Assembly: GCA_964007475.1 (NCBI GenBank)
Contig: OZ023273.1
Location: 88,390,841 to 88,454,840, forward strand
Length of the DNA stretch: 64,000 nucleotides
Reading direction: 5' to 3'
DNA from: Hybos culiciformis
Lineage: Eukaryota; Arthropoda; Insecta; Diptera; Hybotidae
Position 1 is the stretch's first letter; each line of letters starts with the position of its first letter. This document shows, in pieces, positions 22,806 to 34,347 of this stretch. The notes beneath the pieces are model-generated. The model was not told where the DNA came from. It ran no database searches and worked only from the letters and a program-made list of their open reading frames with translations. Made by a program: the position numbers and the translations under genes.

Positions 22806-23838
22806 ATTTTCTGCCTTTTTCACGTTAACTAAATTGTTATTATGTGCTGCATGGATGTTTGAAAACAATTTTATGACTAATCATATCGATGAAAATTTTC
22901 CGATGATTTTTCCGCTTTTTCGGGTTTCCCATGCAGTTTCCTGCAAAAGCAACTTTATGCAACTCATTTCGCTCTACAACTTTGTCTCAGGTTGCAAAAC
23001 GCTCAAACGCTTCCTTGATCGGAAAACTCCGGAAAAGCGGTTTACATGAATTTTCTTCGATTTTTTCTGAAAGTTTTCACCATTGTCGGAGAGAAAGTAA
23101 TGATGCCAGTTGATAGGGAACTTGATCCTGTATAATTTAGAAAACTTTTTTACCGGAAAATTTTCCGGAAAAGTCGGAAAATTCCGGTAAATTGTTTCGG
23201 AAAAATCAGAAAACTTTGCATTTTTCCTAAAACGGATTTACCACTACTAAAATTTGTACCAAATTTTCAAATAATTTTTCCCGATTTTCCGGGTTTTCCA
23301 TGGAAATTTCCGCTTCAAATTTTGATAACTTCAATTGTCACGCGAAATGAACCTGTGTGCCAAATTTCAGCTCGCTGTGATGACGAAAAGTGGGTCTACG
23401 AGAGTGTCGAAAATAGTAAAGAAATATATAAACAGACAAATTACTTTACGAGTTAATAAGAATTGTGCCCTCAACAATAAAAAAAAATTCTATTTCGAAA
23501 GCTGTAACACAAAATTAAAAATTTAAGGATCGATAGGTCTATATTTTAAATCTTTATCTTTAAAACAATTTTTTTTATTGGTATGATTTGTAAACTTTAT
23601 CTTTATTGCTTTATTTTTTATAGTAATAATCATAATAATGAAATTTAATAATTTTATGTAATTTCATAGATGTAATGTAATGTAATAATAATTGAATACA
23701 ATTTCATTTAATTCAACTTTTTTCTTTAGTTCATATGTATCAGTTAGACTGTCCAGCCTCAGAGATTATAAGAATATTATTTTTTCAAAAACAAAATCAT
23801 AATATTGTGTTTAGAATATTACTGATTTTTTAAATGAA
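22806..23838. other. Non-coding stretch before the SAMD3-like start codon
   Basis: No gene. Repeats of ttttccgg-type words at 23120-23300, then A/T-rich DNA. It may contain the promoter of the SAMD3-like gene, but no specific signal stands out. Confidence 0.4.
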
Positions 23839-23850
23839 ATGGAGGATTTT
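23839..23850 (+). pseudogene. Start codon and first four codons of the SAMD3-like gene
   Basis: ATG GAG GAT TTT, then the Element 3 LTR. If Element 3 and one copy of its TTTT target site are taken out, the frame continues at 35041 into the coding text there. The preceding bases (aaatgaa) are A-rich, as for insect start sites. Confidence 0.65.
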
Positions 23851-24544
23851 TGTGGGGTTTGTTTGTATGTTGTGTTGGTATGTGTTGTGTTGGGTTGTTG
23901 TTGAACCTGTTGGTTTTTTTGTGGTAAAAATGAAACTCCCACAGGTTTCTTTTTTACAGATTAATCACATTTTATTTTCCTTTTTGATTTATTCTTAATT
24001 GAATAACATTCATTTTTACTTAATTAAATTTGTTTTAATTTAGTTTACATTTTACTTTAATTAACTTTTTAATTTTTTCTATCAATTTTTATTGTAAAAA
24101 TTGATTCTTAATTTTATTAATAATTTTTAATTCCATTCGGAATCTTACTTGAGTTTTTTCTTATTTATTTTCTGACGTAGAATATTTGTACTTTTTTTTT
24201 TTAATAATTCTTTTACATTAATTTTTATTCTAAAAAAAAAAATGTATTTTTAATTTTTATATAATTCTTTTTATGATAAAAACTTTATTACATTAAATTA
24301 ATTTTTATCTAGAATTGAAATAAAATTATTTTTTATTTTTTTCTTCTGACTTATTCGAAATCCGGAACCAGAAAGCGAAAGTTTTTTCTATTTTTGTTTC
24401 GTTCTTGATTTATTTCGTGCGGCGTGTCAAGTGAACACTCTGCCAGCTTCGTTAACAACTGCGCAGCTATTAACTGTGCGTTGTTAGCTTGGCTGAGGTT
24501 TACTTGACACGGCCGGAGATAATACTTGTAGTGTTGCCACTACA
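23851..24544 (-). mobile_element. 3' LTR of Element 3 (left)
   Basis: 694 bp, matches 34348-35036 with about six substitutions and small gaps by eye. A strong hairpin at 24424-24510 (gtgtcaagtgaac/gtttacttgacac with inner stems) lies near its 5' end in element sense. Confidence 0.92.
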
Positions 24545-24557
24545 TCACCCTTCCTTG
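24545..24557 (-). other. Polypurine tract of Element 3
   Basis: On the minus strand aaggaagggtga immediately precedes the TGTAGTGG of the 3' LTR. Confidence 0.8.
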
Positions 24558-24607
24558 AGAAAAGGTTAAATTGAAACTTGGGTTGAAATTTAAACTTATA
24601 TAATTAT

Positions 24608-24791
24608 AACAATATATCGCGGTTATATTGTGTATAATTGTAAATTGAAATTTTGAAAAATGACTGAGAATTATCTTTGTAACAATGTATCGCCGTTACA
24701 TTGTACGAAGAGGTAAAAAAAATTTTTTAAGAAGTTTAATTACTATTAAAAATGTATGTTTCTTATTACCAAAGTATCGCGGTTACTTTGG
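24608..24791 (-). repeat. Three 23-nt hairpins with a shared loop, 3' UTR of Element 3
   Basis: Hairpins at 24608-24630, 24682-24704 and 24769-24791, each an 8-bp perfect stem and 7-nt loop. On the minus (RNA) strand the loops are ACCGCGA, ACGGCGA and ACCGCGA. The stems start acaatata, acaatgta and ccaaagta with exact complements, so three stem positions have changed on both sides. They sit between the pol stop (24859) and the polypurine tract. A protein-binding RNA element is the likely kind of role. Confidence 0.8.
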
Positions 24792-24858
24792 ATGCTTAAA
24801 TTATAAAAAAATTATGATGCACGACTACTTTAAAGTATGTTTGACTGTTCTCAATGTT

Positions 24859-27310
24859 TTATTTGACTGAATTGACTCCGAAAGCAGGTTTAATGCGATT
24901 GATGTTAATCATGACCTGTTTGTTTTTTATTTGCAATAAAAAGGTATTTCTAGTTCTTCTTATGAGTTTGTATGGTCCGTCGTAAGTTGGAGTTAACGCT
25001 GGTTTAATCTTATCGTTTCTGACCCATACAAATTCACACGAATCTAGTTCCTTTGGAGTGAAAATTTCGATTTCTTTGTTTGCTCGTGTCGGAGTTGGAA
25101 TTAATCCTTGCATCAGAGTTCTGAGATTAGTTATTAAAGTGTCGGTATTATTATGATCTATATTGTTTGAATTAAGTGTGACGAAAAATTCACCTGGCAG
25201 TCGAATTGTCTGACCATAAACCATTTCGGCTGGTGAGCACTTAAGGTCTTCTTTAACGGAAGCTCGAATTCCTAAAAGAACTATTGGGAGTTCCAAACTC
25301 CAATTTAGGGAATTTTTACGTGCTTTAAGACAATCTTTAAGTTGTCGATGAAATCTTTCGACGAGACCGTTTGATTGCGGGTGATATGGAGTTGTTCTGG
25401 TTCTGTGCACTCCTATCAACGCAGTTAATTCTGTAAAAAGTTTCGAATCGAATTGAGCTCCTTGGTCTGTCGTTAATGTTGCTGGACAACCAAATCTTGA
25501 AACCCAATTTACGACAAAAACTTTTGCTACAGTCTTAGCTGTGGTGTCTGACAGGCTTCAGGCCATCTTGTGAATCGGTCGACGATTGTTAAAATGTGGG
25601 TAAAATTGTTAGACGGGGGAAAAGGACCTACGATATCCATGTGAATATGTTCGAAACGTCCTGAAGGGATGTTGAATTTGCCTGGAGCTGGAGTTGTATG
25701 ACGGTGAATCTTTGACTGTTGGCAAGATTGGCAAGCCTTAGTCCAAAGATTGATGTCAGTGTTTATTTTAGGCCAGAAATATCGCGCCGTTATTAGCTTT
25801 CTGGTTACACGAGTTCCTGGATGGGACATATTGTGCAGTTGAAGGAAAACTGAACGTCTTAGCGAAGAGGGAATGTATGGCCGAAAATTGCCTGTTGAGG
25901 TTTCGCAGAAAATTGAGGTATCGGGTAAATTGATTTTTTCTAATTTTCTAGTTTTAGAAGGAGAGGTTTCCTGAAGTAAAATTTTAAGTTCGGGGTCGTC
26001 TTCTTGCAATTTGGCAATTTTTTGTAAGTCGTATTGAATAATGTTATCTGAATTAACTTCTTCAATGCGTGAAAGTCTATCGGCAACTACATTACTAGCG
26101 CCTGAAATGTGTTGAATGTCAGTAGCGAATTGTGAAATGAAATCTAAGTGACGTGTTTGTCGGGGATTACGCTCGGTTTTAGAAGCAAATGCATTGAGAA
26201 GTGGTTTGTGATCTGTGTAGATCGTAAAGTTTCTACCTTCTATGGCATAACGAAAGTGTTTTAATGCGGCATAAATTGCTAAGAGTTCACGGTCAAAAGC
26301 AGAATATTTCTTCTCGGCAGGAGAAAACTTGCGTGAGAAAAATGCTAATGGCTGCCAAGAATCGCAAGTGTACTGTTGGAGAACAGCACCCATTGCTATC
26401 TCGGAAGCATCAGTGGCGATGCTGAACTTAGCGTTATCAGCAGGAAAAACTAGTAGCGTTGCTTTCTTTCTTCGAATCTTGAAAAGGTTTGTTAAGTGAA
26501 TCGGACCATGTGAAATCTTTCTTTTTGGATTTTGATTTACCAAAAAGAGTAAGATGTTCATAAATTGGTGCGACTACTGTTGCGATGTTAGGAATGAAAC
26601 GATGGTAAAAGTTTATCATTCCTAAGAAACGTTGTGTAGATTTGATTGAATTTGGAATTGGAAAATCTAAAATGCTTTGAACTCTATCTTTTGAAGGTAA
26701 AATGCCATCTTTAGTGACAGTGTGGCCTAAAAATTTTAAGTGATCGACGCCGAAAACACATTTAGCTAAGTTAACGGTTATGCCGTACTCTTGTAGGCGT
26801 GAAAACAATAGTCTAAGTTGTTTCGCGTGTGTATTTGAATTTTAAGAGGCTACTAAAATGTCATCTATGTAAACGAAAGAGAAATCTAAACCTTTACAAA
26901 CTTCGTTGATGAAACGTTGAAATGTTTGTGCGGCGTTGCGAAGACCAAAAGGCATGCGTTTCAATTCAAACAAGCCCATCGGTTTTTTATATCAACTATA
27001 AGACCGAATTTGTTTAGAAAATCAGCACCTAATATTGGCCTATCTATACTAGCTATAATGAATTGATGAATAAAGTCTCTTCTAAGTCCTAAGTTTAATT
27101 TTAACATTTTGCATCCAAAAGTTTTGATGTTAGAACCATTAGCTGCGGAGAGAACTAAGCTATTTGCACTTACATTTGTGTTTTTCGCCGGTATGACAGA
27201 AAGGTCTGCACCTGTATCTATTAGAAAATTTGTGTTGTTAATTTTGTCGTTGATGATTAAGCGACATTTGTTTGTGCCGCCGTCACTGCTGTTCGCTACA
27301 GCAGGTTGGT
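24859..27310 (-). pseudogene. pol: Element 3 pol: protease, partial RT, RNase H, integrase
   Basis: Protease [11 protein letters not shown] lies at about 27235-27203. After the GADFLNKFGLIVDI text (about 26990) the sequence jumps to [17 protein letters not shown], losing about 550 nt that encode the fingers and first palm motif of RT when compared with Element 2. YIDD is present at about 26870. RNase H (ATDASEIAMGAVLQQ, SAFDRELLAIY, YTDHKPLLNAF) and integrase (HMDIVGPFPPS, TTDQGAQFDSK, NGLVERFHRQLK) have their catalytic acids. Frameshifts occur near 26480 and 25530. The C-terminus has a GPYKLIRRTRN module and ends at 24859. Confidence 0.88.
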
Positions 27311-28371
27311 GTTCTAGTTTGGGGACTGTTGGTCCGGGTTACCACAAGTGCATTTCTTCGCATCTTTGCCAAATTTACGGTGGAACCAACAAGCACGATT
27401 TGGATTAGAATTTGAAGAAGATCTATCTCTATTAAAATTTTGATTAGAATTTGTATTGAGGTTTGCACTTGAATTGGAATTTGAGTTCGAATTTGCATTT
27501 GAATCTGAAGAGTTGCGAGATTTTGATCTACTCTGATGTTGTGACGAATTCGAACGATTTCTGTTTTGTCTTGAGCTATTAAAATTTTTGAATTTGATGT
27601 CTATTTGCTCTATCATTTTTTCGAGTCTCGATAGTCTGTGTCCGACTTCAGAGTTTGGATTCGATACATGAAAAAGAGAAGAAGTTTGTTGTGCTTCAAA
27701 AATTTTGTCGGCAATGATAGCTTATTGCTCTAGGGTTTTGTCTTCAACCGAAATGATTGCGATTTTTACTACCTGAGGAAGTTTACGTGGCCATAAGGTT
27801 TTTATCACTTCCTCGCTAAAAGAGTTGCTATCTGCCAGTTGACCTATGGATCGCAAAACTTCTGATGGTTTTTGATCTCCTGAGTTTTGGTTGTCAAATA
27901 AGGTCTCTAAACGTTTTATGTCAGACAGTACATTTCGATTATAGCGTTTTTAAGTTGAGTGTATCTATTAGCTTGAGGAGGGTTGGTTAGAATATCGATG
28001 ACTGATTCGCATGCTTCAGGTGGTAATGAAGCTACTGTCAGTGACTATTTGGTAATGTCGTTGGTGATTCGGTATGCCGCAAATTGGGCTTCAGATTGGA
28101 TGAACCATGTTTTGGCTCTTTGAGTCCAAAATTGTGGCAATCGAATGTTTATAGCATTAATGTTATTATTTGTATTTTGATTTTGATTCGCGTTAGAATT
28201 TTGAGCATTTTGACTAGTACTGGGAATGTTATTATTGGGAATGTTAATTTCCTGCTCTTGGTTGGAAGGGTCGTCGTGAATAATTTCTTCTTCACTATCA
28301 TTTATTGCGTTTATATTTTCTGAAACGTTGTGAGAATTCTCACGCTTTGAAGAATAGAGAAAACCAAACAT
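27283..28371 (-). pseudogene. gag: Element 3 gag
   Basis: The ATG at 28371 gives an Asn/Gln-rich N-terminus then INIRLPQFWTQRAKTWFIQSEAQF, a capsid start typical of this gag type (a short Pro-Xaa-Phe-W segment). Stops and frame changes between 28045 and 27616 break the capsid. Then a frame rich in Asn, Ser and Arg carries CWFHRKFGKDAKKC (C-x2-H-x9-C), followed by a disturbed last Cys pair. Overlaps or directly precedes protease. Confidence 0.75.
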
Positions 28372-28719
28372 ATTTGAAAGTGTTGTGCAAGAATGTTTTT
28401 TTGGAAAAAAATTTTCGAGCTAGTTTGAGTAAATTATGATTATAAATTGTTTCTTTAGTGAAGAAGAAAGAAAAAAAAAAATGTTTATAATAATAAAAAT
28501 TTTTCAAAATAAAGTTCGAATAAAATTGTAGCGAAGCAAAATAAATTCGATAGTATTCTCGAATGGAATTATTAATTGTATTGTTTGCAATTAGTTTTTT
28601 TGAAGTTTATACTTCTTTAGCGGCGTTGGAAGAAATTTGGTAGAGGGTAAAAATCCATTTTCATATAGAATTTTTCTGAGAATCGTCATCATTTTTCTGA
28701 GAATCGTCCGTCATCATTT
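28372..28719 (-). other. Element 3 leader next to gag
   Basis: Non-coding. A short tandem duplication (tttttctgagaatcgtc) at about 28670-28715 marks the border with the inserted repeat. Confidence 0.45.
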
Positions 28720-28744
28720 TTCAAATATTAAAAAAAAAAAAAAA

Positions 28745-28817
28745 CCATAATTGGGTTCGAACCTGGCACCTTCAGACTTATTAGTCTGGTGTTCTATTCA
28801 CTAAGCCATACGGCCAT
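28745..28817 (-). repeat. tRNA-like sequence (SINE-type head)
   Basis: The minus strand has an A-box-like TGGCTTAGTGAATAG and a perfect B-box GGTTCGAACCC with tRNA-like spacing, but the T-stem and anticodon loop (6 nt) are not proper. A nearly identical copy is at 32295-32366. Not a functional tRNA gene. Confidence 0.6.
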
Positions 28818-29067
28818 ATAATTTTCGCTTTCTAAAATCATATAAAGAGTCTTCTAAATAATATAAAAATTCAAGTTCTTTAAGGTTCATGAATACGGTT
28901 AATTCTTTAAGGTTCATGAATACGGTTAGTGGAATGAAATAAACGGGTTCATGAATACGATTAGTGGAAGGAAATAAGAGAGAAATTTTTAAAATAAATT
29001 CCGTGGATTTTAATTATTAAAGAAGACAAGTGCTCTTTTATGTTATTTTAGAAAGCTGAAATCATAA

Positions 29068-29139
29068 GGGCAATATGGCTGAGTGGATAGAATATCGGAT
29101 TACAATTCTGAAGGTGCCAAGTTCGATCCCCCGATACTG
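29068..29139 (+). repeat. tRNA-like sequence, inverted partner
   Basis: Plus strand: GGGCAATATGGCTGAGTGGA (A box) and AAGTTCGATCC (B box). Related to the minus-strand unit 250 bp to its left, so the two form a foldback. Copy at 32591-32662. Confidence 0.55.
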
Positions 29140-29536
29140 AGAATTTTATGAAATTTTTTTTTTTTTAATTTTTTTAACATAATAATGTAGTTACGTCAAA
29201 TACAAAATACCAAAGAGGGAGAGATAACAAATTGGTCAATTAATTTTTGCAGATTGATCTAATTAATTTCCGTAAAACGTCATAATTTTTAAAGTTAAAA
29301 TTTTTCTCTTAATTTAAGTATCTGTACTTCGTTTTGGTAAAAAAAAAAAAAAAACACAAGAAGCAGTCATAGAACTGCCTACAGAAGTTTATACTTAAGA
29401 TTTAAACTATGAAATAACAGTGGCTACAAATAATGGACTGCTTTTGGACTGATGGACTGATTTTTATTTTAATTTACATTTTGTACTGAGCAGCCCATCA
29501 TTTGTAGCCACTGTTATTCATAGTTTTTAAATCTTT

Positions 29537-30040
29537 TTTCATAATAATGAGTTTTTTTGAGATATTTAAACAAACCAAAATGTTTTTATCAGCCACTAAT
29601 TTATTATTTTTTATACATATTCTATTTTTGAAGCAAAACACAGAGCTAAGTAAAATTGTAGCAAATTTGGTTCAAAAAAATTTGCAAATTAGGCGCTCTT
29701 TGATTTTTTATTTTAATTTATATAAATGGAAAAAACTTTTAATTAATAAATAGTGTTTTATAATTTTATAATACATATTATAAAATTAAAATGTAGCTAA
29801 AAACTTATTTGACAACTTAGTTGAAAACTGTATAATTTCATATATGAATTAATGCAATTGAATATTGCTATAAAATGGATGTAAAAAATATTGGAAACGT
29901 TGACAGATGCATAAATTTAAGTATCGAGATGCTATTTCTTTTTAAAAATTTAATTGTGAAAAAAAAACTATCCTATTCAGAAATCAGTTTTTTAATAGCG
30001 AGTTGAATGAACTATTTTTCAATATTGTGGGCAGCGTTCT
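29537..30040. other. Non-coding A/T-rich stretch
   Basis: Between Repeat A and the hAT-like MITE. No gene or recognisable repeat. Confidence 0.4.
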
Positions 30041-30048
30041 GCAATATT

Positions 30049-31213
30049 CAGGGTTGGACTGGCTATCAAAATTATACCGGGAAGTTTTGGACTACCGGCC
30101 CATTTCTCTATATAAAAAAATACATTGCTTATCCGCTTCTTTATTTAAAAAAATGCAATGCTTATTTAGAATATATGCCCAAATAAATACGCATTTATAT
30201 AAACACTTATAGGTTTATAGAAATGCTAATTTTTTAAATTCAATACTATGTAAAAAAAAATATAGGAACTGAACGAAAAATTGTAAGAATTATTGTTAAT
30301 TAAATTGGAATATTGGGAAAGAATTAAATTAAGTATTTGTAAAAAATGAACCCATCGGTCTATTTTCACTCTAATGGAAAGGAGAACATTTGCCAATCTG
30401 ACATTTGAGCAGTTTTTTAGTTTATAGAAACTTATACTCAGCTAAAAAAAAATTTTTTTTTTGAAAAAATTTACCTATAAAGTTGGAAATAGATTTGTTT
30501 CAATTTGGAAAAGGTGTGAAAAGGAACGGGAACTCTCTAGCTCTAGCTGTTTTAACGATCAATTCAAGGTTCAATAACTCCTTAACAAATTTCTAAATTT
30601 TCTGATATCATAAATGCTGCTTTTAATTTTAAAGTTTCTGGGAACACAACCAACAGTATTCAAATACAAACTTATGAAATATTTTTTAATTGATTTCCAA
30701 TATGGTTTTTGAGCTTTAAATTTTAATAACACTTTTTGAATAAATAATATATATTAGATTTTCTTTCCAAACATGACGATTATAAACTAAAATTTTGTAA
30801 TTGAAAACAGTATTTAAATTATTTAAATCTAAGTCAAATGAGTTGCTGGCCACGGAAATCTCATACATTTTATATATTTTATCACAAAAGAGGACTAGAG
30901 AGTTGGAATCTCATCGAATCAATTAACAAATATTTTTTTTACCCTGTTTTCTTTTTTAATTAATATATTTTTTTGAATATAACTTTCCTGTTTACAGCAT
31001 TTTCAAGGTTTAATTGTTTAGCACTAAGTACCGTACTTTCGAAGTAATTATACTTCGATTGTTTCCCAAAATCATTTCCAATCAAAATATATTTAAATCA
31101 GATTCCATTGCATCTTTTAAATAATTAGTAATAAAAAGTTTTAATTTATCGGCCCAAATATTACCGGCCCACCGGGAAATGTCCCGGTGTCCCGGTGGGC
31201 CAGTCCAACCCTG
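30049..31213. mobile_element. Non-autonomous hAT-type element, 1165 bp
   Basis: Ends are perfect inverted repeats CAGGGTTGGACTGGC / GCCAGTCCAACCCTG, followed inward by further partial complementarity (ccggcccaccggg words). An 8-bp target duplication gcaatatt lies at 30041-30048 and 31214-31221, the length typical of hAT transposases. No ORF inside; an internally deleted or MITE-type copy. Confidence 0.92.
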
Positions 31214-31221
31214 GCAATATT

Positions 31222-31949
31222 CACAGCTTTTTCGTGCAATCTTATTTTCACAATAGAATTAACATAATCTTGTGATCATTCATAAAAAATTTAGACACCG
31301 GATAATAGGTATATCACTAAAGTCCCAACTAATTTTCAAACATGTTTTACCACTTACTATGACAAGACAGTAATATGTATATATGTATTTAAACAAGCAT
31401 TTGTTAATCCTGTTGTAGTTAATAAGATAATAAACGCTAAAAAAAAGTACGAATTTCCCGGGAGAAAAATAAGTAAGAAAAGTGATCACATTTCATTTCA
31501 TGTTTCATGTTTTTGTTTTATTTTTTTTACAGAGATCATGTAACCACTAAAGTTATAAACATTATATCCTATAAAACAAATTTATAATATTGGACGCACT
31601 AAACTCGTTACAAATAATTTTATTAAAGCCTTGAGAAACAACATAGGTATATTTTGGCATTGATAGTATAGATATCGATCAAGTAATTTATCATTATAGG
31701 TTTTCCCGGCTCAAAATATGCAAAAAAAAAATTTTTCAAAATAGGTAGCTCTGGTGAAATGAAGATTACCAGACCAAAAATTTTGGGTAGGAATTCATAA
31801 TTATCGTACACTTTTTTAATTTCAAATATATGTATATATAGGGCCCAATATTACAAGCAAAAAAATTACATATTCTGCCAATAAAAAAATTATGTTCAAA
31901 AAAATTAAAAATTATTATGTTCAAAAAAATTTAAAAAAAATGTATTCAT
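31222..31949. other. Non-coding A/T-rich stretch
   Basis: Nothing supported between the hAT-type element and the next tRNA-like unit. Confidence 0.4.
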
Positions 31950-32018
31950 TGGAGGGAATCGAACCTGACACCTTCACTCTTATAGTCCGATGTTCTAGCC
32001 ACTAAGCCATATAGCCCA
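31950..32018 (-). repeat. Third, diverged tRNA-like sequence
   Basis: Minus strand: TATGGCTTAGTGGCTAG and GGTTCGATTCC with the same layout as the unit at 28745, but clearly diverged (anticodon-region text differs). Confidence 0.55.
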
Positions 32019-32269
32019 TATGATTTTGGATTTCTAAAATATAACAAAAAAATTCTAATAAACCATTCATTTTTTTTTTTTTTTTATTTATTTGGAACAA
32101 GAAAAACTATTGATTTTCTCCATCTGTCAGTACCAATAATTTTTAGGGACGGGGGAGAGTAAGGGGACCCCCGCTCGCCCTCGTCTTTTAGATCATACCA
32201 GTACCCACTAACAAAAAAACATTTTTTGTCTTATTACTTGTAGAAATCATTTTATTATGTAAAAAAAAT

Positions 32270-33112
32270 TTCAAATATTAAAAAAAAAAACAAATCATAA
32301 TTGAGTTCGAACCTGGCACCTTCAGACTTATTAGTCTGGTGTTCTATCCACTAAGCCATACGGCCATATAATTTTTGCTTATAATATAAAAATTCAAGTT
32401 CTTTAAGGTTCATGAATACGGTTAGTTCTTTAAGGTTCATGAATACGGTTAGTGGAATGAAATAAACGGGTTCATGACTACGATTAGTGGAAGGAAATAA
32501 GAGAGAAATTTTTAAAATAAATTCCGGGGATTTTAATTATTAAAGAAGACAAGTGCTCTTTTATGTTATTTTAGAAAGCTGAAATCATAAGGGCAATATG
32601 GCTGCGTGGATAGAATATCGGATTACAATTCTGAAGGTGCCAAGTTCGATCCCCCGATACTGAGAATTTTATGAACATTTTTTTTTTTTAATTTTTTTAA
32701 CATAATAATGTAGTTACGCCAAATACAAAATACCAAAGAGGGAGAGATAATAAATTGGTCAATTAATTTTTGCAGATTGATCTAATCAATTTCCGTAAAG
32801 CGTCATAATTTTTAAAGTTAAAATTTTTCTCTTAATTTAAGTATCTGTACTTCGTTTTGGTAAAAAAAAAAACAAACACACGAAGCAGTCATAGAACTGC
32901 CTACAGAAGTTTATACTTAAAGATTTAAAAACTATGAAAAAAACTATGAATAACAGTGGCTACAAATGATGGGCTGCTCAGTACAAAATGTAAATTAAAA
33001 TAAAAATCAGTCCATCAGTCCAAAAGAAGTCCATTATTTGTAGCCACTGTTATTTCATAGTTTAAATCTTAAGTATAAACTTCTGTAGGCAGTTCTATGA
33101 CTGCTTCGTGTT
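32270..33112. repeat. Repeat B: complete copy of the composite repeat
   Basis: Same order as Repeat A with tRNA-like units at 32295-32366 (minus) and 32591-32662 (plus). It ends in a full palindrome: left arm from about 32879 (cacgaagcagtcatagaact), right arm ending 33112, arms roughly 75-95 bp, loop about 65 bp. Confidence 0.88.
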
Positions 33113-34334
33113 TTTTTTCTTTTTACAAATATAGTATTATGTATGATAGTCTAATTGCTTAGTAATTATAATAATTTTATTTAAAATTTGCAAAAAAAAA
33201 AAAATATATATATAAATTTGAACGTATAGATCCGGTTTTAATAGAAAGTTAATACACTAATTTTGTGGTAATTAGTAATAAAAAAAAATTTTTGTTAGAA
33301 TTTAAAAAAATTTTTGTTTAAATATCTTTCTATTTACTTTATGTCGTTTGTAACCGGTTGTTATGAAAAAAAATTTTTTTAAAAAAATATTTTTGGTGTT
33401 TATTACAAAAAAATATTAATGGTATTGTTCAAAATAAAAATTTTTTTGGCGTTTGTTACGTTTCGTAGTACACGGTCTGTATGCTCAACATAAATTTATG
33501 TAAACATATGTTTATGAAAATTACTTTATAAAAAAAATTTTATCTTAGTACATATTATGTTCTATGTATTGAAAAAAAATGTTTCTATTTTTAATTTGTG
33601 TATACAAAAATTTTAATGTTACAAATTAATATTATTTGTAATATTTTGGTTTTATTTGAGAAAAAAAAAATTTTTGCATTTATTTACTTACAAAAAAAAT
33701 AATTTGATTGTGGAAAAAAAATAATTTTTTTTTTTTTTAAAAGTTAAATTTAATTGTGCGAAGAAAAAAATTTTTGTATTTAATATTACAATAAAAATTT
33801 TAAAATGTAAAAAATTTTGAAATAAATTATAAAAATATTCTTTTTGATATTATATGATAATTATAAGAATAGAAAAAAAAAAAAAAATAATAATTTATTT
33901 TTATATTTATGTTTATTTATTTATTTTTTTTTTAATTTTGACAGCTATGCAAAAATTCTGTAGTCGATTGTAATTGCTGCTTGGTGTGGTGTGCGCGACA
34001 ATTTGTTGTATAATAAAAATTAGGAAATTGTACAGCTTAACGATTTGTTGTTTTTTACCAAGTGATGTGTTGCAATGCTAAGTTCTTCTACAATTGTCTG
34101 TTTGTTGGTTTTCTTTTTTGTGCAGACTTTTTTTACACTGTTTGCACTTATGTGCGTAAACATTTTTTTTTAGGAATTTTTTTTTTTTTATTGAATTAGA
34201 AAAAAAATGTGTGTTTGTTAAATTTTATTTTTTAGGTTATTTTATTAATGATAAAAAAAATTTAAGTGTTTGTTTTAATCAAAAAAAAAAGAAGTTTTTT
34301 ATGTTCGTTTTTTACCAATGATTAATTTGGTAGG
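33113..34334 (-). other. A/T-rich leader of Element 3 next to the primer site
   Basis: Non-coding, many A and T runs; on the minus strand it follows the primer-binding site. No feature beyond that. Confidence 0.45.
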
Positions 34335-34345
34335 CGGGGTCACCA
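34335..34345 (-). other. Primer-binding site of Element 3, tRNA-Trp type
   Basis: Minus strand TGGTGACCCCG, two bases after the LTR end CCCACA. It equals the first 11 bases of the complement of insect tRNA-Trp as remembered; the next bases do not match. Confidence 0.75.
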
Positions 34346-34347
34346 AT

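Larger units (their letters stand above)
28720..29536. repeat. Repeat A: composite with paired tRNA-like sequences and a foldback whose loop is flipped
   Basis: Matches 32270-33112 closely and in the same direction up to about 29415. The central part (taacagtggctacaaat ... atttgtagccactgtta) then runs in the opposite direction to that of Repeat B, and the right arm is truncated. tRNA-like stretches are at 28745-28817 (minus) and 29068-29139 (plus). Confidence 0.85.

Noticed and set aside
28745..32662. Genuine tRNA genes
   Set aside because: A and B boxes are good, but T-stems do not pair, the anticodon loop of the best one has six bases, and copies come in inverted pairs inside repeats.
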